From contig JAFDWZ010000004.1 of NCBI GenBank assembly GCA_018268195.1, positions 32,039 through 96,038 on the forward strand: a stretch of DNA of 64,000 nucleotides. The letters are read 5' to 3'. The notes beneath the pieces were generated by a model. It saw only the letters and a list, made by a program, of their open reading frames with translations, was not told the origin of the DNA and searched no databases. Positions 18,252-28,983 of this stretch are shown piece by piece (positions within the stretch are counted from its first letter, which is position 1; every line of letters starts with the position of its first letter). This DNA comes from Bacteroidota bacterium. GTDB taxonomy: Bacteria > Bacteroidota > Bacteroidia > AKYH767-A > OLB10. The translations under genes were made by a program, and so were the position numbers.

Positions 18252-19133
18252 GTGACCATCATTGACGGAAAATCATCAGCAGAAGAATATAAATCTGTAA
18301 TCAGACAGGAAGTTGCTGCATTGAAAGCAAGAGGTCTGCGTGCTCCACATCTGGCAGTAATGCTCATTGGCAACAATGGTGCAAGCGAAACCTATGTAGC
18401 TAATAAAATGAAAACCTGTCAGGATGTTGGCTTTAACGCCACATTGATACGTTATGAAAACACAGTTAGCGAGCGCGAAGTATTGCATAAAATCAATGAA
18501 ATAAATCACAATCCGGAAATTGACGGACTGATAGTTCAGTCACCGTTTCCCAATCACATATCGCCACAGAAAGTAAACGAGGCAATTCATCCGGCAAAAG
18601 ACGTAGATGGTTTTCATCCCGTAAATGCAGGAAGACTGCAACAGAATAAACCCTGTTATGTTGCTGCTACTCCTAAAGGAATTATGCAACTGATAGAGAG
18701 ATATAAAATTGAAACGCAGGGCAAGCATTGTGTTATTGTTGGAAGAAGTAACATTGTAGGAATGCCGATGAGCATTCTGATGAGCCGCAATGCCCGACCG
18801 GGCAACTGCACCGTAACCGTTTGTCATAGTAAGACTGTGAATCTTGCTCAATATACTTTACAAGCTGATATACTGATTGCTGCAACCGGAGTTCCCGAGA
18901 TGATTACTGCCTCCATGGTGAAAGATGGTGCAGTGATAATTGATGTAGGAATTACCAGAGTTCCAGATGTGGCAGCACGCAACGGATTCAGATTAAGAGG
19001 AGATGTGAAATTTGATGAGGTGGCTCCCAAATGCAGTTTCATCACACCTGTTCCCGGTGGTGTAGGCCCAATGACCATTATCGGTCTGCTGCAAAACACG
19101 CTGCTTGCTGCAAAACATGCTATTTATAACTGA
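18252..19133 (+). CDS. folD: Bifunctional methylenetetrahydrofolate dehydrogenase/cyclohydrolase
   Basis: A 293-aa FolD. The substrate region [16 protein letters not shown] (about residues 42-57) contains the catalytic Lys, [12 protein letters not shown] is the conserved loop, and the NADP site is [14 protein letters not shown]. The C-terminal signature [11 protein letters not shown] is intact. It interconverts 5,10-methylene- and 10-formyl-tetrahydrofolate. The start codon is GTG at 18252, fixed by the conserved first residues MTIIDGK. The gene lies 33 bases after ffh and 11 before argS. Confidence 0.96.
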   Translation: MTIIDGKSSAEEYKSVIRQEVAALKARGLRAPHLAVMLIGNNGASETYVANKMKTCQDVGFNATLIRYENTVSEREVLHKINEINHNPEIDGLIVQSPFPNHISPQKVNEAIHPAKDVDGFHPVNAGRLQQNKPCYVAATPKGIMQLIERYKIETQGKHCVIVGRSNIVGMPMSILMSRNARPGNCTVTVCHSKTVNLAQYTLQADILIAATGVPEMITASMVKDGAVIIDVGITRVPDVAARNGFRLRGDVKFDEVAPKCSFITPVPGGVGPMTIIGLLQNTLLAAKHAIYN

Positions 19134-19144
19134 AAACTGAAGTA

Positions 19145-20947
19145 ATGTTGTTTGATGATATTTTAATTCCTGTTGCAAAAAATGCCGTGAAAGAATTGTA
19201 CGGCATTGAAGCTGATGAAAAATCTTTGACGTTTCAGGAAACAAGAAAAGAATTTGAAGGAGAGTTAACACTCGTTGTTTTTCCTTTTACACGATTCTCA
19301 AAAAAATCGCCTGAAGAAACAGGAAAACAGTTGGGTGAGTATCTGCAACAGCATACCAACGTTGTTAAGTCTTTTAATGTTGTCAAAGGGTTTCTTAATC
19401 TAAGTATAGCCGATACTACAATTTTGCAGACTTATGACTGTGAACTTTCGCAACAAAATTTCGGTTTCCAGAAAGCTGACGCCACAGCTAAAAAGGTCAT
19501 AGTAGAATATGCATCGCCCAATACCAACAAGCCCATTCACCTCGGGCATTTACGAAACATACTCCTTGGTTATTCGGTATCGCGACTGATGGAAGCTACC
19601 GGAAAGAAAGTTGTTAAAGTAAGTATCATCAACGACAGAGGCGTGCATATCTGCAAATCCATGTTGGCATGGCAAAAATTCGGTAATGGCGAAACTCCTG
19701 CATCATCAGGAATGAAAGGAGATCATTTGGTTGGTAAGTATTATGTAGAGTTCGATAAACATTACAAAGAAGAAGTAGCACAACTTATTGCAGATGGACT
19801 TACCAAGGAGGAAGCAGAAAAACAATCGCCTATTATGAAAGAAGTGCGCAGCATGTTGGTGAAGTGGGAGCAAGGCGATGAAGAAGTACGCACGCTATGG
19901 AAAAAAATGAATCAATGGGTTTATGATGGCTTTGATGTAACCTACAAAAGGCTGGGTGTGGATTTCGATAAACTTTATTACGAATCAGACACCTATCTGC
20001 TGGGAAAAAAAATGGTTGAAGAAGGTTTGAAGAAAGGGGTATTTAAACAGAAAGATGATAACAGTGTGTGGATAGACCTGACATCAGAAGGCCTGGACGA
20101 AAAAATTGTGCAGCGCTCTGACGGTACTTCGGTTTACATCACTCAGGATTTAGGAACTGCACTTTTGCGACATGAAGAGTTTAGCTTTGACGAAAAAATT
20201 TATGTGGTAGGCAATGAGCAAGATTATCATTTCAAAGTGCTTTTTAAAATATTAAACAAGCTCGGATATGAATGGGCTTCCAGGCTTTATCATCTGAGTT
20301 ATGCAATGGTGGATTTGCCTAGCGGAAAAATGAAATCGCGCGAAGGAACAGTGGTAGATGCTGATGACCTGATGGATGAGGTTATTTCTGCTGCTGCTCA
20401 GGAAACACAAAAACTAGGAAAAATAGATGAGTTCAGCAGTGAAGAGTTGAATAAATTATATGAAACACTGGGGCTGGGTGCATTGAAATATTTTATTCTG
20501 AGAGTAGATCCTGAGAAGAGAATGTTGTTTAATCCCGCTGAAAGTGTGGAGATACACGGAAATACCGGACCTTACATTCAGTATGTGCATGCAAGAATTC
20601 AATCGGTGCTGCGAAGAGCATTGCAGATGGACTCACTCAAAGGATTTACAAATTTCAGTATCGGAAATTATGCAGATGTGAATGCTAAAGAGAAAGAACT
20701 GATGTTGTTTCTGCTGAAGTTTAAAGAAATTGTACAGAAAGCTGCTGCCGAATTTTCACCTGCAGTTGTAGCAAACTATGTGTTTGAACTATCACGTACT
20801 TTTAATCAGTTTTATCACGACAATCCTATTGTTGACGAAAGTAATATCAACACCAGCCTTTTCAGACTGAAACTGTCGCAGCACAGTGCTGAGACCATAC
20901 GCAAATCACTTTATTTAATGGGAATATCCGCTCCCGAAAGAATGTAA
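19145..20947 (+). CDS. argS: Arginyl-tRNA synthetase
   Basis: A 600-aa class I aminoacyl-tRNA synthetase. The N-terminal Add1 domain covers about residues 5-100. The HIGH motif is HLGHLRN within ASPNTNKPIHLGHLRN, and the KMSKS-equivalent region is MKSREGTVV, the usual arrangement in ArgRS. The DALR anticodon-binding domain closes the protein, ending MGISAPERM. It charges tRNA-Arg. It is the last gene of the ffh-folD-argS run and converges on cmk one base later. Confidence 0.96.
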   Translation: MLFDDILIPVAKNAVKELYGIEADEKSLTFQETRKEFEGELTLVVFPFTRFSKKSPEETGKQLGEYLQQHTNVVKSFNVVKGFLNLSIADTTILQTYDCELSQQNFGFQKADATAKKVIVEYASPNTNKPIHLGHLRNILLGYSVSRLMEATGKKVVKVSIINDRGVHICKSMLAWQKFGNGETPASSGMKGDHLVGKYYVEFDKHYKEEVAQLIADGLTKEEAEKQSPIMKEVRSMLVKWEQGDEEVRTLWKKMNQWVYDGFDVTYKRLGVDFDKLYYESDTYLLGKKMVEEGLKKGVFKQKDDNSVWIDLTSEGLDEKIVQRSDGTSVYITQDLGTALLRHEEFSFDEKIYVVGNEQDYHFKVLFKILNKLGYEWASRLYHLSYAMVDLPSGKMKSREGTVVDADDLMDEVISAAAQETQKLGKIDEFSSEELNKLYETLGLGALKYFILRVDPEKRMLFNPAESVEIHGNTGPYIQYVHARIQSVLRRALQMDSLKGFTNFSIGNYADVNAKEKELMLFLLKFKEIVQKAAAEFSPAVVANYVFELSRTFNQFYHDNPIVDESNINTSLFRLKLSQHSAETIRKSLYLMGISAPERM

Positions 20948-20948
20948 A

Positions 20949-21650
20949 TTAAACTTTCAGCGGTTTTTTCAAGGCATTTACAGCATCCAGCACAAACTGT
21001 ACCTGCTCATCACGGGTCATAAAAGTGTTGTCCAAAAGGATGGCATCATCAGCTTTGCGCAGTGGACTTTCTTCGCGGTGTGTATCTTCGTAATCACGGC
21101 TTTCAATATTTTTTCTGATTTCATCGGGAGTCACTTTTATTCCTTTTTCTATCAGTTCATGATATCTTCTGTAGGTTCTCACTTCGGGCGAAGCCGTCAT
21201 AAATATTTTTAAGTCAGCATCAGGAAAAACCGTTGTTCCAATATCTCTTCCATCCATCACCAGGTTGCCTTTTACCGCCATCTGCTGCTGCAGCCATACC
21301 ATGCGCTGCCTTACCTCATGAATGGCGCTAACGTGACTTACATTTTCCGAGACTTCCATATTCCTGATTTCCGCTTCAATATTTTTACCGTTTAAATAAA
21401 CTTCGGCAATGCCGGAAGCGTCATTGATACGGAATTCAATGTGAATATTGTTTAATGCAGGTTTGTAATCATAATCAAAAGAGGCGCACTCAGAAGCTTG
21501 CTTAAACGGAACACCATGTCTTAAAAAATAGTAGGTCACGGCTCTGTACATAGCTCCTGAATCAATATATGACAATTTAAGCCTTTTGGCAATGGCTTTT
21601 GCGACCGTACTTTTTCCGCAAGACGAATATCCGTCAATGGCAATTATCAT
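20949..21650 (-). CDS. cmk: Cytidylate kinase
   Basis: A (d)CMP kinase of about 233 aa. The P-loop is DGYSSCGKSTVAKAIAKRL near the N terminus, IDSGAMYRAVTYYFL binds the nucleotide, and MDGRDIGTTVFPDADLKIF is the conserved core; the lid follows around RDYEDTHREESPL. An upstream in-frame ATG at 21677 would add nine residues, but family proteins begin just before IIAIDGYSS, so the ATG at 21650 is preferred. It phosphorylates CMP and dCMP. The porQ gene upstream on the same strand agrees with a Bacteroidota context. Confidence 0.93.
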   Translation of the reverse strand: MIIAIDGYSSCGKSTVAKAIAKRLKLSYIDSGAMYRAVTYYFLRHGVPFKQASECASFDYDYKPALNNIHIEFRINDASGIAEVYLNGKNIEAEIRNMEVSENVSHVSAIHEVRQRMVWLQQQMAVKGNLVMDGRDIGTTVFPDADLKIFMTASPEVRTYRRYHELIEKGIKVTPDEIRKNIESRDYEDTHREESPLRKADDAILLDNTFMTRDEQVQFVLDAVNALKKPLKV

Positions 21651-21703
21651 AACTGAAACGTATGGAAATCGTTTCAAAAGTAAATAAAATTATGGTTTGA
21701 TAA

Positions 21704-22753
21704 TTACTTCGCTCGTTTAAAATCTCCGAGGTAGGTTGATATGGACAAACTGTTGGTGCCTCCTGCAAGATGGTAAATACTCCTGCTGTAGCTCAGGTGA
21801 AATTTAGAAACACGCAATCCCAATCCGAATGATATTCCCACCATTCCCGGTTTGCTATCTACTTTCATCTCGTTCCTCCGTTGAAAATTATATGCCATTC
21901 GAAGGTGAAAATTTTTTGATATAAGCACTTCGTTGCTGATGATAAAATGACGGAGTAATTTATTCCCGAATGTTACTTTGGCTGCCGGCTTTACTTCTCC
22001 TGTCAGCGGGTCAGTTTCATTTTGAGTCTCCGGGTCGGTATAGGATAAATCCCATTTTTCCAGATGCCTTGCAGTGATGGTAAAACGAAAGGGAGCTTTT
22101 GACAATTTCTGACTGATTCCTGCTTCAATCTCTATCGGCAAGCGCTCTCTGTTGCCATTGTAATAAGTTTTAAGCTGCATGCCTCCATTGCGTATAACCA
22201 GCCCTGCTGTGGTGAGCCTGTTGAGGCTCTGATAACTGATGCCCAAGTCAACAGCAAGCCCGAAGGATGTGTAGTGGTCTATCTGGCTATAGATAGCTTT
22301 CACACTGGCGCCCGCAAATAGCATGCTGTCAAGGCCTATTGGTCGTGCCAATGAAAAACTAAGTGCATAATCGCCACCGGAAAAAGTCCCCAGGTCGGCA
22401 GCTGTTTCATCCGTTCGTGTAAAAGTGCCATAGCTCACAAACTGAAGACCTATTGCCGCAGTGCCTACACCTGAATAATTTTTGGCAAATGCAGTGTAGC
22501 CATGTTTTATCCCTGCAAAATAAGGGTTGTAGTTGAATGTAATCTGTTGGTCCATTTCCGGATTGAGAATGGCAGGATTGTTAAATGCAGCATTGATGTC
22601 GTTATCTCTTACCGAAACAACATTTCCGCCCAGTGCCGACTGACGCGCTGAAGCCGTAAGGTCAAGAAAACGAAATACGGAAGTGCCTCCGGTTTGGGCA
22701 TTAGCGCAGTTTGCAGAAATAAACAACACAATGGCGGTTAAGCGTAACAGCAT
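21704..22753 (-). CDS. porQ: Type IX secretion system protein PorQ
   Basis: A protein of about 349 aa with a signal peptide (LLRLTAIVLFISANCANA) and a porin-like body. The opening FRFLDLTASARQSALGGN followed by NDINAAFNNPAILNPEM is the PorQ/PorV-type signature, and the C terminus is a series of amphipathic strands. PorQ with PorZ and PorU forms the outer-membrane attachment part of the T9SS in Bacteroidota. An upstream ATG at 22783 is in frame, but the one at 22753 gives a clean signal peptide. It lies between cmk and glyA on the same strand. Confidence 0.87.
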   Translation of the reverse strand: MLLRLTAIVLFISANCANAQTGGTSVFRFLDLTASARQSALGGNVVSVRDNDINAAFNNPAILNPEMDQQITFNYNPYFAGIKHGYTAFAKNYSGVGTAAIGLQFVSYGTFTRTDETAADLGTFSGGDYALSFSLARPIGLDSMLFAGASVKAIYSQIDHYTSFGLAVDLGISYQSLNRLTTAGLVIRNGGMQLKTYYNGNRERLPIEIEAGISQKLSKAPFRFTITARHLEKWDLSYTDPETQNETDPLTGEVKPAAKVTFGNKLLRHFIISNEVLISKNFHLRMAYNFQRRNEMKVDSKPGMVGISFGLGLRVSKFHLSYSRSIYHLAGGTNSLSISTYLGDFKRAK

Positions 22754-22813
22754 GGTTGGAGGATTATAAAAACCTGAACGCATAAGCAGCCTTATTATTT
22801 TAAGTAAAAGTGA

Positions 22814-24082
22814 TTAATACAACGGAAATTTTTCCATCATTCTGTTCACTTCTTCCTTCACCTCGGCAATCACATTTTCATTCGTATGATTCAGAATTAC
22901 TTTGTCAATCAATTCTACAATCTGAACCATTTCATGTTCTTTCATACCTCGAGTGGTCATTGCCGGTGTTCCTACCCGCATACCTGAAGTTACAAAAGGT
23001 GATTGCGTATCAAAAGGAACCATGTTTTTATTCACGGTAATATCTGCTGTTACCAGAGCATTTTCAGCCTGTTTGCCGGTAATGTTTTTAGAGCGAAGGT
23101 CAATCAGCATCAGGTGATTATCTGTGCCGTTGGAGATTACTTTGTAGCCTTTCTTTACAAATGCATCAGCCATGGTTTTTGCATTGCGAATAACCTGCAG
23201 GCAATATTCAAAATATTCATCTGTCAAATCTTCTCCAAAGGCTATTGCCTTGGCAGCAATCACATGTTCCAGCGGGCCGCCTTGTGTCCCGGGAAACACT
23301 GCGCTATCCATAATTGCCGACATCATTCGTGTTTCGCCTTTTGGTGTTTTCAATCCCCAGGGATTTTCAAAGTCTTTTCCTATTAAAATCATTCCACCGC
23401 GAGGGCCGCGCAAAGTTTTATGTGTAGTAGTAGAAACAATGTGGCAATGTGGCATCGGGTCGTTTAGTAAACCGCGTGCAATTAAACCTGCCGGATGCGA
23501 AATGTCAGCCAACAGAAGTGCACCCACCTTATCGGCAATGGCGCGCAATGCTGCGTAATTCCAGTCGCGAGAGTAGGCTGATGCACCGCAGATAATCAAC
23601 TTAGGTTTTTCTTTCAGAGCGGTTTCTTCTACTTTGTTATAGTCAATGGTTCCGGTAGCTTCTTCCACGCCATAAAATGTGGCACGATAAAGTTTACCTG
23701 AAAAATTTACGGGCGAACCGTGAGTCAGGTGACCTCCATGCGACAGATTGAAACCTAGAATGGTATCACCGGCTTTGAGACAGCCCAACATCACTGCTGC
23801 ATTGGCCTGTGCACCGGAGTGTGGCTGTACATTAGCCCACTCAGCATTAAATAATGTTTTGGCACGGTCAATCGCAATCTGTTCTATTTGGTCCACCACT
23901 TCGCAACCTCCATAATATCGTTTTCCGGGAAGCCCTTCAGCATATTTGTTGGTAAGACATGAACCCATGGCATCCATTACCTGTTGGCTGACAAAGTTTT
24001 CTGAAGCTATCAGCTCTAATCCATGACGCTGACGTGAAAGCTCTTCTTTGATAAGTTTAAAAACGGCCGTATCTTTTTTCAT
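22814..24082 (-). CDS. glyA: Serine hydroxymethyltransferase
   Basis: A 422-aa PLP enzyme. [20 protein letters not shown] binds the substrate, [15 protein letters not shown] is the tetrahydrofolate-side motif, and the PLP lysine lies in [30 protein letters not shown] is also conserved. It converts serine and tetrahydrofolate to glycine and methylene-tetrahydrofolate, feeding FolD encoded nearby. A minus-strand gene divergent from the NRPS; the starts are 126 bases apart. Confidence 0.96.
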   Translation of the reverse strand: MKKDTAVFKLIKEELSRQRHGLELIASENFVSQQVMDAMGSCLTNKYAEGLPGKRYYGGCEVVDQIEQIAIDRAKTLFNAEWANVQPHSGAQANAAVMLGCLKAGDTILGFNLSHGGHLTHGSPVNFSGKLYRATFYGVEEATGTIDYNKVEETALKEKPKLIICGASAYSRDWNYAALRAIADKVGALLLADISHPAGLIARGLLNDPMPHCHIVSTTTHKTLRGPRGGMILIGKDFENPWGLKTPKGETRMMSAIMDSAVFPGTQGGPLEHVIAAKAIAFGEDLTDEYFEYCLQVIRNAKTMADAFVKKGYKVISNGTDNHLMLIDLRSKNITGKQAENALVTADITVNKNMVPFDTQSPFVTSGMRVGTPAMTTRGMKEHEMVQIVELIDKVILNHTNENVIAEVKEEVNRMMEKFPLY

Positions 24083-24208
24083 TTCTATAATTTAAGGAGG
24101 CAAATATAAAGAGTGATGCGGATAATCACGAAATATTGTTTTTAAGCCCTTAAAAACGAAACTATTTTGCCTTATTTTCGTATTTTTCAGAACCACCACA
24201 TTTTAACT

Positions 24209-27200
24209 ATGGCAGATAAATTTATTGCTGTTGATTACGACCCTTTTGCCCCGGCCACGCCTGTTGCTTTCCCTACTACTGAAGAGCAACGTGAGATATG
24301 GACTTCCATCATTATCGGAGGCGAAGCTTCTTCATTATCTTATAACGAAAGTATTACCCTTTACCTTGACGGGAAATGTAAAATTGAGGCACTTTCTGAA
24401 GCCTGCAAAGCAGTAATTCAACGTCATGAAATATTACGAAGCACCTATGCCGCAGATGGAAATTCTTATACCGTAAAAGAGAATGTAACCATTGACATTC
24501 CGGTAATAGACCTTACGAGCCTGCGCCCGGATGAGAAAAAAGGAAGAATAAAACATTTCTCGCAACGCGAGGTTGAAATTCCATTCAATCTTGCCGAGGG
24601 ACCTGTCATCCGTTTTGCAATATTTAAAATTTCATCTGCAGAAACAGCTCTTATCGTTACTGCTCATCACATCGTTTGTGACGGGTGGAGTATAGGCATC
24701 ATCTTACAGGAAATCAGCAAATTTTATTCAGCCTTTATCCAAAACACCACACCCGTAATGGATACTGCGTTTTCTTTCAGCGAATATTCTGCAAGGCAAC
24801 AGCAGCGAAAAGAGGATGGCTCTTATGAACGCTGCGAAAATTATTGGCTGAAGATGTATCAGGGTGATATACCTGTTTTGGATTTGCCCATTAACAAACC
24901 TCGCCCTTCAAGCCGTACCTTCAATGCCAAACGGATGGATATTGAAGTAGATGCTGCCTTGGTGGCTGATATTAAAAAATTCGGAGCAAAAAATAACAGC
25001 AGTTTTGTAAACACACTTTTTGCAGCCTTTGAAATTTATATTTACCGGTTAACCTCTCAGCGCGATGTGGTAGTGGGTCTTCCTGCAGCCGGACAGTCAG
25101 CATCTGAAATGTATGCTATGGTGGGGCACTGCGTAAACCTCCTTCCCGTACGTTCTGTTATCAATGAAAAAGTTACTTTTTCGGAATATCTGAAGTCGAG
25201 AAAAGCTACCATGCTCGATGTGTTCGAACATCAGGAATTTACCATGGGAAGTCTCCTCAGCAAACTGCCTTTGCAGCGTGACCCCTCAAGGATACCTTTG
25301 GTGCCGGCAGTCTTCAACGTAGACCTCGGTATCACTCAGGGAGTAGATTTTTCAGGACTTACTTATCGTTTTGTATCCAACCCACGCAAGTACGAAAACT
25401 TTGAATTCTTTTTGAATGCCACCGGAATGGGCGACATTCTCATTCTGGAATGTTCATATAACACTGATTTGTTTGAGGATGAGATGATCAGGTTACGCAT
25501 GGAAGAGTTTGTGATGTTGTTAAAAGATATCGTAGCTAATCCGTCATTATCCGTTGCCGAACTCAACCTACTTACACGTGATGAGCAACAAAATATTTTT
25601 GTGGAGTGGTCAGGTAAGCAGGAGCAGTTTCCTGCCTACAACGGACTTCATCAGCTAATTGAAGAAATGGCAAAGCAACACCCTGAACAAACTGCATTGC
25701 TATATCAGGGTAGCAAAATGAGCTACGCCACTTTAAATGAGCAGTCAAACGCCCTTGCCGTACATCTGCAGCAGTCAGGTGTGAAAAAAGATGTGCCGGT
25801 AGCCATTTATATGGAAAGGAGTCCCGAAATAATTGTTGCCATACTTGCCGTATTGAAAGCCGGTGGAGCTTATGTGCCTATTGATTTTTCATATCCGCAG
25901 GATCGTATTGCATATCTGTTACAGGATGCAGCATGTCCCGTGATTATCACTCAGGAAAAATATAGAGATAATCTTCCCCTTAGCAATGCTGTTACTCTGC
26001 TGCGCGAAGAGTGGAATAATATTTTTGAAAAATATAAAAACCGCAAACCCGAACAACATACCCTGCCAACAGATTTATGTTATGTGATTTACACTTCAGG
26101 TTCTACAGGAAAACCTAAAGGAGTATTAATAGAACACCGCACGGCAATTCATTACATTTCGTACTGCAACAAACATTATTTCGGAAATAAAAATTATGGC
26201 AACTTCGGGTTGTATAGTTCACTTTCATTCGACCTTACAGTGACCAGTATTTTCTGCACTCTTACCAGAGGTAAAACACTTACCATATTTAAGCAGGAAG
26301 AAGATGTAATTAATATTCTGAAACAAACTTTTCAGCCCGATTCAGCAATAGATGTGATTAAGATGACTCCGGCACACATTTTAGCTCTTGAAACGTTGTC
26401 GTTAAAATCTAATAACATCTGCAAAGCTATTGTAGGAGGAGAAGAACTGCTTCCAAAACATGTGGAGATTCTTCGCAATATTAACCCTGAGATGGAAATC
26501 ATCAACGAATACGGCCCTACAGAAGCTACAGTAGGTTGTATTGTTAAAGATGTGAAAATACCTTCCGATGCATCAACCATAGGGAAAGCTATTTCAAATA
26601 CGCAGGCTTATATTTTCGATTTCAACATGCAACCGGTACCTCCGGGTGTTCAGGGTAAGTTGTTTATTGGCGGTGATGGGCTTGCCAGAGGTTATAAAAA
26701 CAGAGATGAGTTGACAAATGAGAAATTTGTATCTGAAAAATATACTGGTGCAAATCTGCGTGTTTATGATACAGGCGATTTGGCTCGTTTCCGTTATGAT
26801 GGAGATATGGAATTTCTGGGAAGGATAGATAATCAGGTAAAAATCCGCGGATACAGAATTGAAATAGGTGAAATAGAAAATGTGATATCATCAATCAGGG
26901 AAGTAAAGGAAGTAACAGTAATCGTTCGTGAAGATAATCCTAATGATAAAAGACTGGTAGCTTATGTAGTGCCCGAAAAGAATGTTACATTAGAAATTTC
27001 AGATTTAAAAGAAAGACTTAAATCAGCATTACCTGATTATATGATACCTTCTGCTTTTGTGTTGATGGAAAAAATACCACTCACCGCAAATGGTAAGATT
27101 GACAGAAAAGCACTGCCTGTACCTGAAGTGAATACAAAGTCAGAGAGCGCGAATTTTGAAGAACCTCACAATCCGCTTGAAAGTTTGCTTGCCGGTATCT

Positions 27201-28195
27201 GGAGCGATATTCTCAAACAAGATAAAATAGGAATTCACGATAACTTCTTTGAGTTAGGTGGTCATTCGCTGCTTGGAATAAAAATGATGGGAGAAATTGA
27301 GCAAAAAACAGGAGTGAAGTTGGATTATCCAACGCTGTTTCGCGCCTCCACAATTTCGCAACTTGCTAAAGTCATCAATGCGGAAGACCTGAATATGGAG
27401 TGGCCGATAGTAGTGCCATTACAGCAGGGCAGTAATAAAACTCCGTTGTTTCTGGTGCACATGCATAATGGAAACATTCAACGATGGAGAGTATTGTTGA
27501 AATATCTTGATAAAAACCAACCTGTTTATGCCATACAGCCACGAGGACTGGATGAGAAATACGACTATCATTATTCCATCCCCGATATGGCTAAATTTTA
27601 CCTGAGCGAAATCAAAAAAATACAACCCTCAGGCCCATATCGTCTGGGTGGATTATGTTTTGGAGGCACTGTAGCTGTTGAAATGGCTAGACAACTGAAT
27701 GAAATGGGCGAAAAGGTAGAGTTGGTGTTTATGATTAATAATTATGCACCGCCTTCCAATCCTATGCAATATAAAATACGTGAAACCTGGGATGAGTTTA
27801 AAGAAATGAACATGGAAGCTAAATTGGAATTTGCATTGGAGAAAACTAAAAATGCAGGTAAAAAAGTTCTGAGTAAACTAACCCGTGTGTTTGATTCATC
27901 TAAAGAAAATGAGCAGGAAGAAAACGTGAAAACCAAACCCGATATCAGATGGGTACACTCCGTTGCACTGTTGCATTATCAACCTGAAACTTCTTACAAC
28001 GGTGATGTGGTTTTGGTAAAAACAGGTGATGAAGTAGCTAAACATTATGATGAAACATTGGGGTGGAAGCGATTGATTAGCGGAAACATAGAGATGCATA
28101 TTGTTCCTGAAAGTGACAACGATTCCATCATCACTACAGAGAAATATTATCATCAGCTTGGCGCATTGCTGAACGAAAAGCTGAGCGCACTTTAA
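24209..28195 (+). CDS. Single-module nonribosomal peptide synthetase (C-A-PCP-TE)
   Basis: A 1,328-aa NRPS in one module. The condensation domain (about residues 20-450) has an intact HHIVCDG at 153-159. The adenylation domain (about 475-985) has the ATP loop YTSGSTGKPKGV and ends with NGKIDRKALP. The carrier domain has FFELGGHSLLG with phosphopantetheine Ser at 1020. The thioesterase (about 1085-1328) has GLCFGG with Cys 1150 in the nucleophile position. My hand reading of the ten specificity positions is D-L-T-K-I-G-E-V-G-K, one change from the known Asn code. An in-frame TTG at 24167 exists, but ATG at 24209 gives the usual short lead-in and follows TATTTTCG at 24173-24180. The PPTase gene follows after 2 bases. 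Confidence 0.92.
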   Translation: MADKFIAVDYDPFAPATPVAFPTTEEQREIWTSIIIGGEASSLSYNESITLYLDGKCKIEALSEACKAVIQRHEILRSTYAADGNSYTVKENVTIDIPVIDLTSLRPDEKKGRIKHFSQREVEIPFNLAEGPVIRFAIFKISSAETALIVTAHHIVCDGWSIGIILQEISKFYSAFIQNTTPVMDTAFSFSEYSARQQQRKEDGSYERCENYWLKMYQGDIPVLDLPINKPRPSSRTFNAKRMDIEVDAALVADIKKFGAKNNSSFVNTLFAAFEIYIYRLTSQRDVVVGLPAAGQSASEMYAMVGHCVNLLPVRSVINEKVTFSEYLKSRKATMLDVFEHQEFTMGSLLSKLPLQRDPSRIPLVPAVFNVDLGITQGVDFSGLTYRFVSNPRKYENFEFFLNATGMGDILILECSYNTDLFEDEMIRLRMEEFVMLLKDIVANPSLSVAELNLLTRDEQQNIFVEWSGKQEQFPAYNGLHQLIEEMAKQHPEQTALLYQGSKMSYATLNEQSNALAVHLQQSGVKKDVPVAIYMERSPEIIVAILAVLKAGGAYVPIDFSYPQDRIAYLLQDAACPVIITQEKYRDNLPLSNAVTLLREEWNNIFEKYKNRKPEQHTLPTDLCYVIYTSGSTGKPKGVLIEHRTAIHYISYCNKHYFGNKNYGNFGLYSSLSFDLTVTSIFCTLTRGKTLTIFKQEEDVINILKQTFQPDSAIDVIKMTPAHILALETLSLKSNNICKAIVGGEELLPKHVEILRNINPEMEIINEYGPTEATVGCIVKDVKIPSDASTIGKAISNTQAYIFDFNMQPVPPGVQGKLFIGGDGLARGYKNRDELTNEKFVSEKYTGANLRVYDTGDLARFRYDGDMEFLGRIDNQVKIRGYRIEIGEIENVISSIREVKEVTVIVREDNPNDKRLVAYVVPEKNVTLEISDLKERLKSALPDYMIPSAFVLMEKIPLTANGKIDRKALPVPEVNTKSESANFEEPHNPLESLLAGIWSDILKQDKIGIHDNFFELGGHSLLGIKMMGEIEQKTGVKLDYPTLFRASTISQLAKVINAEDLNMEWPIVVPLQQGSNKTPLFLVHMHNGNIQRWRVLLKYLDKNQPVYAIQPRGLDEKYDYHYSIPDMAKFYLSEIKKIQPSGPYRLGGLCFGGTVAVEMARQLNEMGEKVELVFMINNYAPPSNPMQYKIRETWDEFKEMNMEAKLEFALEKTKNAGKKVLSKLTRVFDSSKENEQEENVKTKPDIRWVHSVALLHYQPETSYNGDVVLVKTGDEVAKHYDETLGWKRLISGNIEMHIVPESDNDSIITTEKYYHQLGALLNEKLSAL

Positions 28196-28197
28196 GC

Positions 28198-28881
28198 ATG
28201 CATAACTTTCATTATATTTCTGAAACAGATATTCAGCATTTGGCATTAGCCGATGAAGAATTAATGGTATTTATTACCCATGTTTCTGATTTGAAGGAGT
28301 CATTGGCCGACCGGCTGAGTGTATTAAGTAAAGAAGAAGCCGACAAAGCACAATCATTCCGAAACGAAATTGACCGCAATACTTACGCCTGTGCACATGC
28401 CTTACTTCGAAAGATTCTTTCGGTACTTTATAATTGCAAACCTGAAGAGTTGTTTTTTCTTAAAGAGACATCTGGTAAACCTTATGTACAGCCTTCAAAT
28501 ATTATTTCAGGAAACAGAACCATACATTTCAGCTTGAGTCATTCAGGAAGCTACGTGGCATTGAGCTTTCATGCGCAAAGTCCGGTAGGTGTTGATGTGG
28601 AACAAATCAATCCTGAGGCAGAGTATGAACAGATTGTTTCCGACTATTTTTCAGAAGAAGAAAAGAAGGATTATGCTCTTGCCGAAAATAAAATATTGTG
28701 TTTTCTCCGGCTTTGGACTGCCAAAGAAGCGGCAGGTAAAGTTAGTGGTGATGGCATAGCCACTCTTCCTAAAATAAGTTTGCCGGAAGGCTATCAGACC
28801 AAATGTTTTAATGATAAAGATGCTGTGTGCAGCGTATGTTTTCCGGTAGATAGTGTGAGTAAAAATTACTACATCATCTGA
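28198..28881 (+). CDS. Sfp-type 4'-phosphopantetheinyl transferase
   Basis: A 227-aa PPTase of the Sfp/Gsp group. SGKPYV and IHFSLSHSGSYVALSF are the first motifs, VGVDVEQINPEAEY carries the Mg-binding acidic residues, and LRLWTAKEAAGKVSGDG is the W-x-x-KEA motif. It transfers phosphopantetheine from CoA to the Ser of carrier domains. With only 2 bases after the NRPS stop it is surely cotranscribed and the natural activator of that synthetase. Confidence 0.92.
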   Translation: MHNFHYISETDIQHLALADEELMVFITHVSDLKESLADRLSVLSKEEADKAQSFRNEIDRNTYACAHALLRKILSVLYNCKPEELFFLKETSGKPYVQPSNIISGNRTIHFSLSHSGSYVALSFHAQSPVGVDVEQINPEAEYEQIVSDYFSEEEKKDYALAENKILCFLRLWTAKEAAGKVSGDGIATLPKISLPEGYQTKCFNDKDAVCSVCFPVDSVSKNYYII

Positions 28882-28983
28882 ACGGACGTATATTTACGTT
28901 ATCTTTGCCCGGAATTTGAATAAAAAGACCTGCTTTGTTTTCATTATCAATGTTTTTGCAATGGCGGGTATCCACTTAAATAT

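Noticed and set aside
24167..24208. TTG start 42 bases upstream for the NRPS
   Set aside because: It overlaps the putative promoter element TATTTTCG, and the ATG at 24209 gives a normal C-domain lead-in.
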